A DNA stretch of 64,000 nucleotides, taken from positions 8,122,001 through 8,186,000 of the forward strand of contig NZ_JARXYP010000002.1 in NCBI RefSeq assembly GCF_029893805.1. Direction: 5' to 3'. The stretch is from Streptomyces sp. SAI-135 (GTDB taxonomy: Bacteria; Actinomycetota; Actinomycetes; Streptomycetales; Streptomycetaceae). This document shows positions 10,165 to 18,620 of this stretch, one piece after another. The translations under genes were made by a program, and so were the position numbers. The stretch's first letter is position 1, and every line of letters begins with the position of its first letter. Below the pieces are notes generated by a model, which had not been told where the DNA came from, made no database searches, and saw nothing but the letters and a program-made list of their open reading frames with translations.

Positions 10165-11052
10165 TCAGTTGATGCAGAGCAGGTTGAGCACGCACAGTCC
10201 GGACGGATCGGTCGCGGCGGACGAGGTGCCCGTCTGCGACGACTGCGAGCTGTCACCGCTCGTGCCCGTGCTCGTGCCCGTGTCGGTCGTGCCGCCGGTG
10301 GCCGTGGACGAGGACGACGAGGAGGTGTCCGTCGTCGTGCCGGTCGTGCCGGTCGTGCCCGATGTCGTGGTGGTCGAGCCGGTCGTGCCCCCGGTGCCGC
10401 CTCCGGCCGCTACGGACGTCGAGTGCGACCCCTGGGACCGGGACCCCGAGGCGGTCGTCGCCGTGGGCACGGGGGAGGCGGCGGAGTCCGTGTGCACCGA
10501 CGACAGGGTCGCGGTGGAGGCCGTTCCGTCGGTCCGCCGGTGCGAGCCGGCCTTCGTGGCGGGCGTGGTCGTGGACGCCTGGTGTGCCGTGGCGGGTGTC
10601 GACTCCGGCAGGGCGTCGTCCGAGGTGGGCAGTTCCGCCATCCCCATGGACCTGGGGTCCGGCGACGTGGCCGCCTGGGTCCGGGCGCCGGACTGCTGGC
10701 TCATCGCGGAGACGGTCAGACCACCGCCGACGAGGGCGACCGCGGTGGCGACCACGGCCTTGCGCTGGTTCTTCTTCCAGCGGGCCCGCTGGCGCCGCCG
10801 TGCCGCCCGCCCCTCCGTGACCACGGGCCCGTCCACCACGTCCTCGGACACGACGTCGGGGCCGGTCCCGGTCGCCGGCTCCTCGTGGAGGCCCGTCTCG
10901 TGCCACTTGGGTGCTTCGTCCCACGTCGCGGCCGCCGTGCCGGTCGTCGTACGGAGGTGGGCGGGGGGAGCGATGTCCGGGGCGTAGGCGCCGCATCCGG
11001 GACACGCCAGGGCGCCGTTGAGATGCCGACGGCACGAGGAGCAGTAGTCCAT
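10165..11052 (-). CDS. Zinc-ribbon, single-pass membrane protein with Ser/Thr/Gly-rich tail (resembles the SCO2400 family)
   Basis: The 295-residue protein begins M-D-Y-C-S-S-C and has a second C-P-G-C pair, forming a small four-cysteine zinc ribbon in the first 25 residues. Arg/Lys-rich residues precede one hydrophobic helix near residue 110. After that comes a long low-complexity tail of Thr, Ser and Gly, ending C-V-L-N-L-L-C-I-N. The start at 11050-11052 has AGGAAG 6 bases upstream, better than the in-frame ATG at 11079. The domain order suggests a cytoplasmic zinc ribbon with an exported, probably wall-spanning tail. I recognise the N-terminus as like Streptomyces SCO2400-type proteins, whose function is unknown. 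Confidence 0.8.
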   Translation of the reverse strand: MDYCSSCRRHLNGALACPGCGAYAPDIAPPAHLRTTTGTAAATWDEAPKWHETGLHEEPATGTGPDVVSEDVVDGPVVTEGRAARRRQRARWKKNQRKAVVATAVALVGGGLTVSAMSQQSGARTQAATSPDPRSMGMAELPTSDDALPESTPATAHQASTTTPATKAGSHRRTDGTASTATLSSVHTDSAASPVPTATTASGSRSQGSHSTSVAAGGGTGGTTGSTTTTSGTTGTTGTTTDTSSSSSSTATGGTTDTGTSTGTSGDSSQSSQTGTSSAATDPSGLCVLNLLCIN

Positions 11053-11560
11053 CTGGTCTTCCTGAGTCGACTGCACCATCGGCCCGATGGCCGTGGCCGG
11101 TCTCGTTCGCACGGGGGATCGAGCCGGAGGCAAAAGTAGCGAGGCTTTCGAAAGGCGGTGTGCAGCCTGTGTGATGCTCCTGCGCAGATGTCCAAGGGGT
11201 GCGGTGGGCGCGAGAGGTGTACGTCGTATTCGCGCCACTTGTCCGGGACGCCACCCTCGCGCACATCCCGGTCGGGCGCATCGCCGCTCAACGCAGGCCC
11301 CGGCATGGCGAGTTGGCCGTGAACGGGGTCCGTGCCGCCGAGCCGGTGCCGCGCGTATGTCGGCCGGCCTCGGGAAGCCGCTCGAAGGTCGGTCGCGCCG
11401 GGGGCCCGGAGGGTGGGGTGGCGGACGCCGCCGGGGCCCGCGGGATCGGTCGGGGCTGTCGCGCCGTTGCCGACGGCGAACTTTCCGGCCACGCCGGTGC
11501 TGACGATCCGGCCGGGCCCGGGGCGGAAGGCGCGCACGTCGTAGGCGCAGACGTAGGCCA
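11053..11560. other. 508-bp intergenic stretch without a recognisable gene
   Basis: The region lies between two minus-strand genes. Several frames stay open for more than 60 codons, but none has a convincing ribosome site or protein-like composition. The part next to 11052 probably holds the promoter of the zinc-ribbon gene. No palindrome or terminator stood out. Confidence 0.6.
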
Positions 11561-12250
11561 TCACGCCGGCGCGCGTGCCGCCAGTGCCTCCAGCAGGAGG
11601 TCCACCGCCGCGTCGAAGGAGCTGTCCGCCATTCCCGGCAGCTCGCGGCGTACCGCGGTGAGCGCCGGGTACGCCACCGGGTCCAGGTCCTGGTAGACCT
11701 CCCGCCACGCCCGGTGGTCGGCCTCCCGCTGCCGGCGGGGGAGGGCCTGGAACGCCGCGTCCGTGGCGGCGTGGCTGAGCACGGTGTCGATGAAGGCCAG
11801 GTACAGGCGGGCGGCGTCGGCCGGCTCGAAGCCCGCGGACAGCATCAGGCCGATTCCGGTGTCCACGGCCCGGATCTCGTTGGTGCGCCGGGTCACCCGG
11901 TGCGCGGCCAGGGCGGCCGCCCGCGGATGGGCCAGGTATCCGGCCCGCACCCGCAGGGCCATCTCGCGCAGTGAGGCCACCCAGTCGTCCCCGGGGACGA
12001 ACCCCGCCATCGCGTCGCCGATGATCCGGTCCGCGATGGCGAGCACCAGGTCGTCGGTGTCGTGGAAGTAGCGGTACAGGGCGGTCGGGTCGCAGCCCAG
12101 CGCCGCGCCGAGCCTGCGCACGCTCAGCGCCTCGGAACCGTGCTCGCCGATCAGCCGCAGGGCGGTCTCGACGATCAGGTCCTCGGACAGCAGGACGCCG
12201 GTGCGGGTGGGCCGCCGGCGTCGGCGTTCCTCGGGGACACGGCTGGACAC
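11561..12250 (-). CDS. TetR-family transcriptional regulator
   Basis: The protein is 229 residues long with an Arg-rich N-terminus. The helix-turn-helix spans about residues 25-70: I-V-E-T-A-L-R-L-I then L-S-V-R-R-L-G-A-A-L-G, and the recognition helix D-P-T-A-L-Y-R-Y-F. The C-terminal helical half is a TetR_C-type ligand pocket. The start is GTG 12250 with GAGGAG upstream. It is divergent from the permease gene at 12410, and a perfect GTCAAC-N3-GTTGAC palindrome lies between them at 12305-12319. The regulator most likely represses the permease/amidohydrolase pair and possibly itself; the ligand is unknown. Confidence 0.9.
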   Translation of the reverse strand: MSSRVPEERRRRRPTRTGVLLSEDLIVETALRLIGEHGSEALSVRRLGAALGCDPTALYRYFHDTDDLVLAIADRIIGDAMAGFVPGDDWVASLREMALRVRAGYLAHPRAAALAAHRVTRRTNEIRAVDTGIGLMLSAGFEPADAARLYLAFIDTVLSHAATDAAFQALPRRQREADHRAWREVYQDLDPVAYPALTAVRRELPGMADSSFDAAVDLLLEALAARAPA

Positions 12251-12304
12251 GACCGGACTCCTCTCGCCGGGGGGCCCTCAGTGAACGGCCCCAGGGCGCC
12301 TTAC

Positions 12305-12319
12305 GTCAACAGGGTTGAC
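12305..12319. promoter_or_regulatory. Probable TetR operator, GTCAAC-N3-GTTGAC
   Basis: A perfect 6-bp inverted repeat with an AGG spacer lies in the divergent region between the TetR gene and the permease. The shape is typical of TetR operators in actinomycetes. Confidence 0.65.
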
Positions 12320-12409
12320 CCAATGTGGACGCCGGCTGTTCCATCACCTCACCGCGTGGCTCTTCCCCCCACTCCCTCTTCCTCGTCCTCCGTCCCCGAG
12401 GAGCCCACC

Positions 12410-13915
12410 ATGTCGTCCAGACCGCCCCTCTCCTCCGCACCGAGCCCGGATCTGCGCCGTTCCCTCGGCGTGGTCGACGGCGTCGCCATCGCCGCCTCCA
12501 GCACGGCGGCCACCACCAGCATCGCCATCGGCATGGGCACGATCGCGGCCGTCGTCGGCCTCCAGGCCCCGGCACTGCTGCTCCTGGCCTTCCTGCCGGT
12601 CCTCGGCATCGCCACCGCCTACGCCCGCCTGAACCGCTCGGAGCCGAACTGCGGCAACGGCTACGTCTGGGTCGGCAAGTCCCTCGGCCCCTGGCCGGGC
12701 TTCCTGACCGGCTGGGTCACCCTGGTCGGCTCCGTCATCTTCTGCGCCTACACCAGCGCGATCATGGGCTCGGTCGTCCTGGCCTTCGCCGACAAGGCCG
12801 GTCTGCACAGCGTCGCCGGGATCGCCCTCGATCCGACGTCCACCGGCGTCACCACGGCCGTCGGACTGGTGATCCTCCTCGCCCTCACCGCGCTGGCCGT
12901 CACCGGCGTGCGGGCCGCCACCCGCTTCCAGTTCGCGCTCCTGGTCTTCGAGTACACGGTCCTGCTGGCCTTCTGCGGCTGGGCCCTGATCACCGGCGAC
13001 CACGCCCTCTCGCTGTCCTGGTTCAACCCCTTCGAGATCGCCGGCGGCACCGCCTTCGCCCAGGGCATGGTCCTCGCGGTGTTCTTCTTCTGGGGCTGGG
13101 ACGCGGCGTTCAGCGTCAACGAGGAGACGAAGAGCCCCGGTGACGCGGCCCGCGGCGGTCTCATCGCCCTGTTCGCGATGCTCGGCCTGTTCCTCTTCGC
13201 CTCGGTCGCCTTCCAGCGGGAGATGAGCCTGGCCGAACTCGTCAGGAACGGCCCCCAGGCCCTGCCGTACCTCGGCGGGAAACTGGCCGCCGAACCCTGG
13301 GCCACCCTCCCCCTGGTCGCGCTGATGTTCTCCGCGGTCGCCTCCGTGCAGGCCACCCTGATCCCCACGGCACGCGGCCTGTTCGCGATGAGCCGCGACC
13401 GCACGATGGGCCCGGTGTGGACCCGCGTCCACCCGCGCTGGGGCACCCCCGCCACCGGCACGGTCGTCGTGATGGCCGTCGCCGGTGTGATCGCCGTGCT
13501 CGCCGTCGCCATCCCCAGGCTCAGCGACATGCTGCTGGCCGCCGTCAACGCCATCGGCCTGATCGTCGCCCTCTACTACGGCCTCACCGCGCTCGCCTGC
13601 GCCGTCCGCTTCCGCTCCGCCCGCCGCGAGGGACCGCGCGAGGCACTCCTCGCCATCGGTGTGCCCGCCGTGTCCGGCCTGATCCTGCTCGGCCTCGGCG
13701 GCTACCTCGGTTACTCCTACCTGACCATGAGCGACCACTTCGAACTCAGCCCGGACAACGGGTGGTTCATGTTCTCGCTGCCCGCCGCGATCGTCCTCGC
13801 CGGCCTCGGCATGGCCGCCGTCGCCAAGTACGTGAGGCACTCGCCGTACTTCAGCACGGGGCGCGGCACCGACGCCGAGTCCCTGACCCTCCCGATGGAC
13901 CGCACGGCGGTCTGA
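12410..13915 (+). CDS. APC-superfamily amino acid/amine permease
   Basis: The 501-residue protein has about twelve hydrophobic helices. Its first helix contains the unwound-helix glycine-rich segment typical of APC transporters (A-I-A-A-S-S-T-A-A-T-T-S-I-A-I-G), and a W-G-W-D helix lies near residue 225. The family imports amino acids, polyamines or related amines by proton symport. The ATG at 12410 follows GAGGAG by 7 bases. The amidohydrolase gene begins 21 bases after the stop, so the two form an operon under the divergent TetR gene. A reasonable inference is uptake of an amide or amine compound followed by hydrolysis inside the cell. Confidence 0.85.
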   Translation: MSSRPPLSSAPSPDLRRSLGVVDGVAIAASSTAATTSIAIGMGTIAAVVGLQAPALLLLAFLPVLGIATAYARLNRSEPNCGNGYVWVGKSLGPWPGFLTGWVTLVGSVIFCAYTSAIMGSVVLAFADKAGLHSVAGIALDPTSTGVTTAVGLVILLALTALAVTGVRAATRFQFALLVFEYTVLLAFCGWALITGDHALSLSWFNPFEIAGGTAFAQGMVLAVFFFWGWDAAFSVNEETKSPGDAARGGLIALFAMLGLFLFASVAFQREMSLAELVRNGPQALPYLGGKLAAEPWATLPLVALMFSAVASVQATLIPTARGLFAMSRDRTMGPVWTRVHPRWGTPATGTVVVMAVAGVIAVLAVAIPRLSDMLLAAVNAIGLIVALYYGLTALACAVRFRSARREGPREALLAIGVPAVSGLILLGLGGYLGYSYLTMSDHFELSPDNGWFMFSLPAAIVLAGLGMAAVAKYVRHSPYFSTGRGTDAESLTLPMDRTAV

Positions 13916-13936
13916 CCCCTTCTGGAGCCCACCCCC

Positions 13937-15589
13937 ATGTCACACACCGCGGACCTCGTCCTCACCGGCGGACCCGTGCACACCGTCGATCCCGCCCGCA
14001 GCCGCGCCACCGCCGTGGCCGTGCGCGACGGGCGGATCGCCGCCGTGGGCCACGACGAGGTGCACGAGCTGATCGGCCCGCGCACCGAAGTCGTCGACCT
14101 GGCCGGGAAGCTGCTGATCCCCGGCTTCCAGGACGCGCACGTCCACCCACAGGGCGCGGGCCTCGAACTGGGCCTGTGCCATCTCGCCGACACCGTCGAC
14201 CCGGACGCGTACCTGCGCCGCATCAAGGCCTACGCCGACCAGCACCCGCACGCCGAGTGGATCACCGGAGGCGGCTGGTCCCTGGAGGCGTTCCCCGGCG
14301 GGGCGCCCACCGCCGCGGCCCTCGACACGGTCGTCCCCGACCGGCCCGTCTTCCTGCCCAACCGCGACCACCACGGAGCCTGGGTGAACAGCCGGGCCCT
14401 GGAACGCGCGGGCATCGACGCCCGTACCCCGGACCCCGCCGACGGCCGGATCGAACGCGACGCCGACGGCAACCCCACCGGCATGCTCCAGGAGGGCGCC
14501 GCCCACCTCGTGGGCAGGCTGGTCCCCGACCCCACCCCGGAGGAACAGCTCACGGCCCTGCTCCGGGCCCAGGCCGTGCTGCACTCGTACGGGGTCACCG
14601 CCTGGCAGGACGCCATCGTCGGCGCGTACACCAACATGACCGACCCGGCGCCCTCCTACCTGGCGGCCCTCGACCGCGGCCTGCTCACCGCCCGGGTCGT
14701 CGGCGCGCTGTGGTGGGACCGCGAACGGGGCGCCGAACAGATCCCCGAACTCATCGCACGGCGCGAGGAGTTGAACCGGGGCCGGTTCCGCGCGGGGACC
14801 GTGAAGGTCATGCAGGACGGCATCGCGGAGAACCACACCGCCGCGATGCTCGACCCCTATCTGACCGGCTGCGGCTGTGCCTCGGACAACAGCGGCATCA
14901 GCTTCGTCGAACCGGACGACCTGCGGAAATACGTCACCGAGCTCGACGCGTCCGGTTTCCAGGTCCACTTCCACGCGCTCGGCGACCGCGCGGTGCGCGA
15001 GGCCCTCGACGCCGTGGAGTCCGCGCGCACCGCCAACGGCCGGCGGGACACCCGGCACCATCTGGCCCACCTCCAGGTGGTGCACCCGCACGACGTCCCC
15101 AGGTTCCGCGACCTGGGCGCGAGCGCCAACCTCCAGATGCTGTGGGCCGCCCACGAACCGCAGATGGACGAACTGACCCTGCCCTTCCTCGGCGACGAGC
15201 GCGGGGCACGGCAGTACCCCTTCGGCGACCTGCTGCGGGCCGGTGCCACCCTGGCCGCCGGCAGCGACTGGCCGGTCAGCAGCCCCGACCCGTTCCAGGC
15301 CATCCATGTCGCCGTCAACCGGATTACCCCCGGCGCCCCCGAGGGCACCCCGGAGTTCCTCCCCGGGCAGCGCCTCGACCTGGGCACCGCCCTCGCCGCG
15401 TACACGGCGGGCAGCGCCTACGTGAACCACCTCGACGACGTCACCGGCAGCATCGCCGTGGGCAGAGCGGCCGATCTCGTCGTCCTCGACCGCGACCCGT
15501 TCGCGGGCCCGCCCGAGGAGATCGCCGCCACCCGCGTCCTCCAGACCTTCGTCGAAGGACGGCGGGTGCACACGGCCGACGACGCCTGA
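13937..15589 (+). CDS. Amidohydrolase 3 family metal-dependent hydrolase (YtcJ/NfdA-like)
   Basis: This 550-residue enzyme has the amidohydrolase layout: an N-terminal beta-sandwich (A-D-L-V-L-T-G-G), then P-G-F-x-D-A-H-V-H as metal site near residue 65, a metal-bridging K-V-M-Q-D-G region near 290, H-A-L-G-D-R-A near 345, and a late G-S-D-W-P near 440 with the catalytic Asp. Amidohydrolase 3 members hydrolyse N-acyl or N-substituted amides. The gene directly follows the permease and probably shares its transcript. The exact substrate cannot be inferred. Confidence 0.88.
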   Translation: MSHTADLVLTGGPVHTVDPARSRATAVAVRDGRIAAVGHDEVHELIGPRTEVVDLAGKLLIPGFQDAHVHPQGAGLELGLCHLADTVDPDAYLRRIKAYADQHPHAEWITGGGWSLEAFPGGAPTAAALDTVVPDRPVFLPNRDHHGAWVNSRALERAGIDARTPDPADGRIERDADGNPTGMLQEGAAHLVGRLVPDPTPEEQLTALLRAQAVLHSYGVTAWQDAIVGAYTNMTDPAPSYLAALDRGLLTARVVGALWWDRERGAEQIPELIARREELNRGRFRAGTVKVMQDGIAENHTAAMLDPYLTGCGCASDNSGISFVEPDDLRKYVTELDASGFQVHFHALGDRAVREALDAVESARTANGRRDTRHHLAHLQVVHPHDVPRFRDLGASANLQMLWAAHEPQMDELTLPFLGDERGARQYPFGDLLRAGATLAAGSDWPVSSPDPFQAIHVAVNRITPGAPEGTPEFLPGQRLDLGTALAAYTAGSAYVNHLDDVTGSIAVGRAADLVVLDRDPFAGPPEEIAATRVLQTFVEGRRVHTADDA

Positions 15590-15680
15590 GCCCGCCGGGC
15601 CGAGCGGGGCGGCTGATTCGGATGACGGCCGACGGGGCACAGGAGTAGCTGGTCCGGAACCCGTCGACCCGAGGAACGTC

Positions 15681-17342
15681 ATGGCACCACACAGCCCCGC
15701 CCAGGTCCGCGGAGCGGCCCTGCTGGCCGACCCCCTCCTCAACAAGGGCACCGCCTTCAGCTCCGAGGAGCGCGCCGAACTCGGCCTGGACGGGCTGCTG
15801 CCACCGGCGACGGAGACGCTGGAGGAACAGACGGGCCGGGCGTACGCGGCGTTCCTCGGATACGACAAGACGCTCAACCGGCACATCTACCTGCGCCAGC
15901 TCCAGGACACCAACGAGGTGCTCTTCCACGCTCTGCTCACCCGGCATCTGGAGGAGATGCTGCCGGTCGTCTACACCCCCACGGTCGGCGAGGCCTGCCG
16001 CAGGTTCAGCGAGATCTACCGCAGGCCGCGGGGGCTGTTCCTGACCTACGAGGACCGGCACCGCTTCCGGGAGATCCTGCGCAACCGGCCGGGCGGCGAG
16101 GTCGACGTCATCGTCGTCACCGACGGCCAGCGCATCCTGGGCCTCGGTGACCAGGGCGTGGGAGGCATGGGCATCCCGATCGGAAAGCTCAGCCTCTACA
16201 CCGCGATCGGCGGCATCCACCCGGCGCGCACCCTGCCGATCCTTCTCGACGTCGGCACCGACAACGAGCAGCTCCTGGCGAACGAGCACTATCTGGGCCG
16301 CAGGCAGCACCGCGTCACCGGGGAGGCCTACGACGAGATGATCGAGGCGTTCGTCTCCGCCGTGGAGGCCGAACTCCCCGGCACGCTGCTCCAGTGGGAG
16401 GATTTCGCGACCGCCCACGCCCGCCCGATCCTCGGCCGCTACCAGGACCGGCTCCTCACCTTCAACGACGACATCCAGGGCACCGCGGCCGTGGCGCTCG
16501 GCGCGCTGACCACCGCCACGAAGGTCGCCGGGGCGGCCCTGACCGACCACCGGATCGTGGTCCTGGGCGCGGGCTCGGCGGCGGTCGGCGTCGCCGACAT
16601 GATCCGCACCGCACTCGTGGAGGAGGGGCTCTCGGCGCAGGAGGCGGCCGACCGGTTCTGGTTCGTCGACATCGACGGCCTGCTGACGGACTCCCGCACC
16701 GACCTCACCCCCGAGCAGCGGGTCTACGCCCGCGACGACGAGGACGTACGGCAGTGGGGCGGCCCGGACGCGCCCGACCTCGCCCGGGTGGTCGGCGAGG
16801 TGCGGCCGACGGTGCTGATCGGGCTGTCCACGGCACACGGCGCGTTCACCGAGGAGATCGTGCGGACCATGGCCGACTCCTGCGACCGGCCGGTGATCCT
16901 GCCGCTGTCCAACCCCACGTCCAATGCCGAGGCCGATCCCGCCGACCTCGCGCGCTGGACCGACGGCAGGGCCCTGATCGCCGCCGGGTCGCCGTTCCCG
17001 CCGCTGACGGTGGACGGCCGCGAGGTGCCGGTCGCGCAGGCCAACAACGTCTACGTCTTCCCCGCCGTCGGTCTGGCCGTGACCGCCGCCCGGGCCAGGC
17101 GGGTGACCGACCGCATGATGGTGGCCGCGGCCCGCGCCGTGGGGGAGTGCGCGGTACGGGCGGGCACCGACGGAGCCACCCCGCTGCTGCCCCCGCTGGC
17201 GAGCATGCGGGACGCGGCCCGCGAGATCGCGCTCGCGGTGGCACAGGCGGCCGTCGAGGACGGCGTCGCCCCCGAGGCGACGGAGGCCGACCTCCGCGAG
17301 GCGATCACGAGGACCCAGTGGACACCGCGGTACACGTCCTGA
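15681..17342 (+). CDS. NAD-type malic enzyme (malate dehydrogenase, oxaloacetate-decarboxylating)
   Basis: This 553-residue protein is of the long bacterial/eukaryotic malic-enzyme class. Visible landmarks are Y-T-P-T-V-G-E-A-C near residue 99 with the catalytic Tyr, G-L-G-D-Q-G-V-G-G-M-G-I near 155, E-D-F and F-N-D-D-I-Q-G-T near 240-265 for metal and substrate, and the Rossmann loop V-L-G-A-G-S-A near 295. It converts malate to pyruvate and CO2, making NADH. GAGGAA precedes the ATG. The gene is flanked by the amidohydrolase and a LacI gene and ends at a strong hairpin, so it is probably transcribed on its own. Confidence 0.93.
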   Translation: MAPHSPAQVRGAALLADPLLNKGTAFSSEERAELGLDGLLPPATETLEEQTGRAYAAFLGYDKTLNRHIYLRQLQDTNEVLFHALLTRHLEEMLPVVYTPTVGEACRRFSEIYRRPRGLFLTYEDRHRFREILRNRPGGEVDVIVVTDGQRILGLGDQGVGGMGIPIGKLSLYTAIGGIHPARTLPILLDVGTDNEQLLANEHYLGRRQHRVTGEAYDEMIEAFVSAVEAELPGTLLQWEDFATAHARPILGRYQDRLLTFNDDIQGTAAVALGALTTATKVAGAALTDHRIVVLGAGSAAVGVADMIRTALVEEGLSAQEAADRFWFVDIDGLLTDSRTDLTPEQRVYARDDEDVRQWGGPDAPDLARVVGEVRPTVLIGLSTAHGAFTEEIVRTMADSCDRPVILPLSNPTSNAEADPADLARWTDGRALIAAGSPFPPLTVDGREVPVAQANNVYVFPAVGLAVTAARARRVTDRMMVAAARAVGECAVRAGTDGATPLLPPLASMRDAAREIALAVAQAAVEDGVAPEATEADLREAITRTQWTPRYTS

Positions 17343-17345
17343 CGC

Positions 17346-17396
17346 CGGTGTGCGCCACCGCCGGCCTGCCGCCGGGCCGGACGGCGTCGCACACCG
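17346..17396 (+). terminator. Hairpin after the malic enzyme gene
   Basis: CGGTGTGCG at 17346-17354 pairs with CGCACACCG at 17388-17396, and inner CCGGCC/GGCCGG segments extend the structure. It starts four bases after the malic enzyme stop. No T-run follows, as is usual in high-GC actinobacteria. Confidence 0.6.
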
Positions 17397-17486
17397 CCGC
17401 AGTCGAGGAGGCGGCCCGGCGCCTGTGACAGTATCGGCGGTGGGCGTGAGGCCGCCCGCTCGGGTCGAGGGCAGAGGACGGGTGAC

Positions 17487-18503
17487 ATGGACCGGCCGCC
17501 GGGCATGATGGACGTGGCCCGGGAGGCCGGCGTCTCGCACATCACCGTCTCCCGTGTCATCAACGGCCACCCCTCGGTCCGGCCGGAGACCAGGGCCCGG
17601 GTCGAGACGGCGATCCAGAAGCTGGGATACCGCCGCAACAGCGTCGCCAGGGCCCTCAAGAGCCGGCGTTCCTCGACGATCGGTGTGGTCGTCGTCGGGT
17701 CGGAGCTGTTCGAGCTGCCGCGCATCCTCCTCGGTGTGGAGACGGCCGCGAAGCAGGCGGGTTACTGGGTGAGCCTGGCCAGCCGGCAGGGCGAGAGCAC
17801 CACCGCGGACCTCCTGGAGACGCTGCAACGGCTCACCGACCAGTCGGTGGAGGCGATCGCGGTCGTCGCCGACCGGCCCGACACCGTGGAGGCCCTGTCC
17901 GGCCTCTCCCTCGGGGTGCCCGTGGCGGTCGTGATGTCCGGCAACGCGCCCGACCCCGGGCTGAGCTTCGTCGAGGTCGACCAGGAACTCGGCGCCCGGC
18001 TCGCGGTCCGGCACCTCCTCGGTCTCGGACACCGCGACATCGCCCACCTCACGGGTGCGCTGCGCACCTTCGACGCGCGGGCCCGGGTCGAGGGCTGGCA
18101 GTCCGAACTCACCGCCGCGGGAGCCCGAGGAGCCCTGCTGGAAGGGGACTTCGGCGCGGAGAGCGGGTTCCGTCTCGCGCACGAACTCTGCGCGGCCGGC
18201 GGCGCCCTGCCCACCGCCGTCTTCGCGGGCAACGACCAGATGGCCATGGGTGTGCTGGCGGCCTTCGCCGAACGGGGCGTGAAGGTGCCGCACGACGTGT
18301 CGGTCGTCGGGTTCGACGACATGAAGGGCGCCGGATTCCTGGTGCCCGCCCTGACCACGGTCCGCCAGGACTTCGCCGAGCTCGGCAGGAGCGCCATCGA
18401 ACTGCTGGTGCGCAGGGTGGCCGGCGAACCGGCACAGCGGCACAAGCTCACGCCGCGACTCGTCGTGCGGCACAGCACGGCCGTACCGCGTACGGACTCC
18501 TGA
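17487..18503 (+). CDS. LacI-family transcriptional regulator, upstream of beta-glucosidase
   Basis: This 338-residue protein has an N-terminal LacI helix-turn-helix (M-D-V-A-R-E-A-G-V-S-H-I-T-V-S-R-V-I-N) and hinge, then a periplasmic-binding-protein-like sugar domain ending with the usual V-V-G-F-D-D near residue 273. The hinge (S-V-A-R-A-L-K-S-R-R) is complete. It lies 117 bases before a GH1 beta-glucosidase in the same direction. A perfect 14-bp palindrome just downstream is the likely operator. The inferred role is repression of the glucosidase until a beta-glucoside appears. No sugar ABC transporter adjoins it, which is unusual for such pairs. Confidence 0.9.
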   Translation: MDRPPGMMDVAREAGVSHITVSRVINGHPSVRPETRARVETAIQKLGYRRNSVARALKSRRSSTIGVVVVGSELFELPRILLGVETAAKQAGYWVSLASRQGESTTADLLETLQRLTDQSVEAIAVVADRPDTVEALSGLSLGVPVAVVMSGNAPDPGLSFVEVDQELGARLAVRHLLGLGHRDIAHLTGALRTFDARARVEGWQSELTAAGARGALLEGDFGAESGFRLAHELCAAGGALPTAVFAGNDQMAMGVLAAFAERGVKVPHDVSVVGFDDMKGAGFLVPALTTVRQDFAELGRSAIELLVRRVAGEPAQRHKLTPRLVVRHSTAVPRTDS

Positions 18504-18539
18504 AGCGCGGCTCCGGTCCGGGTTCCGCCGCTCCGGGTC

Positions 18540-18562
18540 TTGACAGCTTGTTAACGTTAACA
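18540..18562 (+). promoter_or_regulatory. -35 TTGACA overlapped downstream by a LacI-type palindrome TGTTAACGTTAACA
   Basis: TTGACA occupies 18540-18545 and the perfect 14-bp palindrome 18549-18562, 59 bases before the beta-glucosidase ATG. A repressor bound there would sit in the promoter spacer. A clear -10 hexamer was not found at 17 bases, so the promoter call is weaker than the operator call. Confidence 0.6.
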
Positions 18563-18620
18563 TCACCGTGGTTCCAGGACGCCGTCCTCATCTCCTGGCT
18601 CTCACCGGAAAGCGACCCGC

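Noticed and set aside
15441..18566. A very long minus-strand open frame of about 1,040 codons
   Set aside because: It lies antisense to the malic enzyme and LacI genes, has no ribosome site and reads as low-complexity sequence. High GC keeps antisense frames open.
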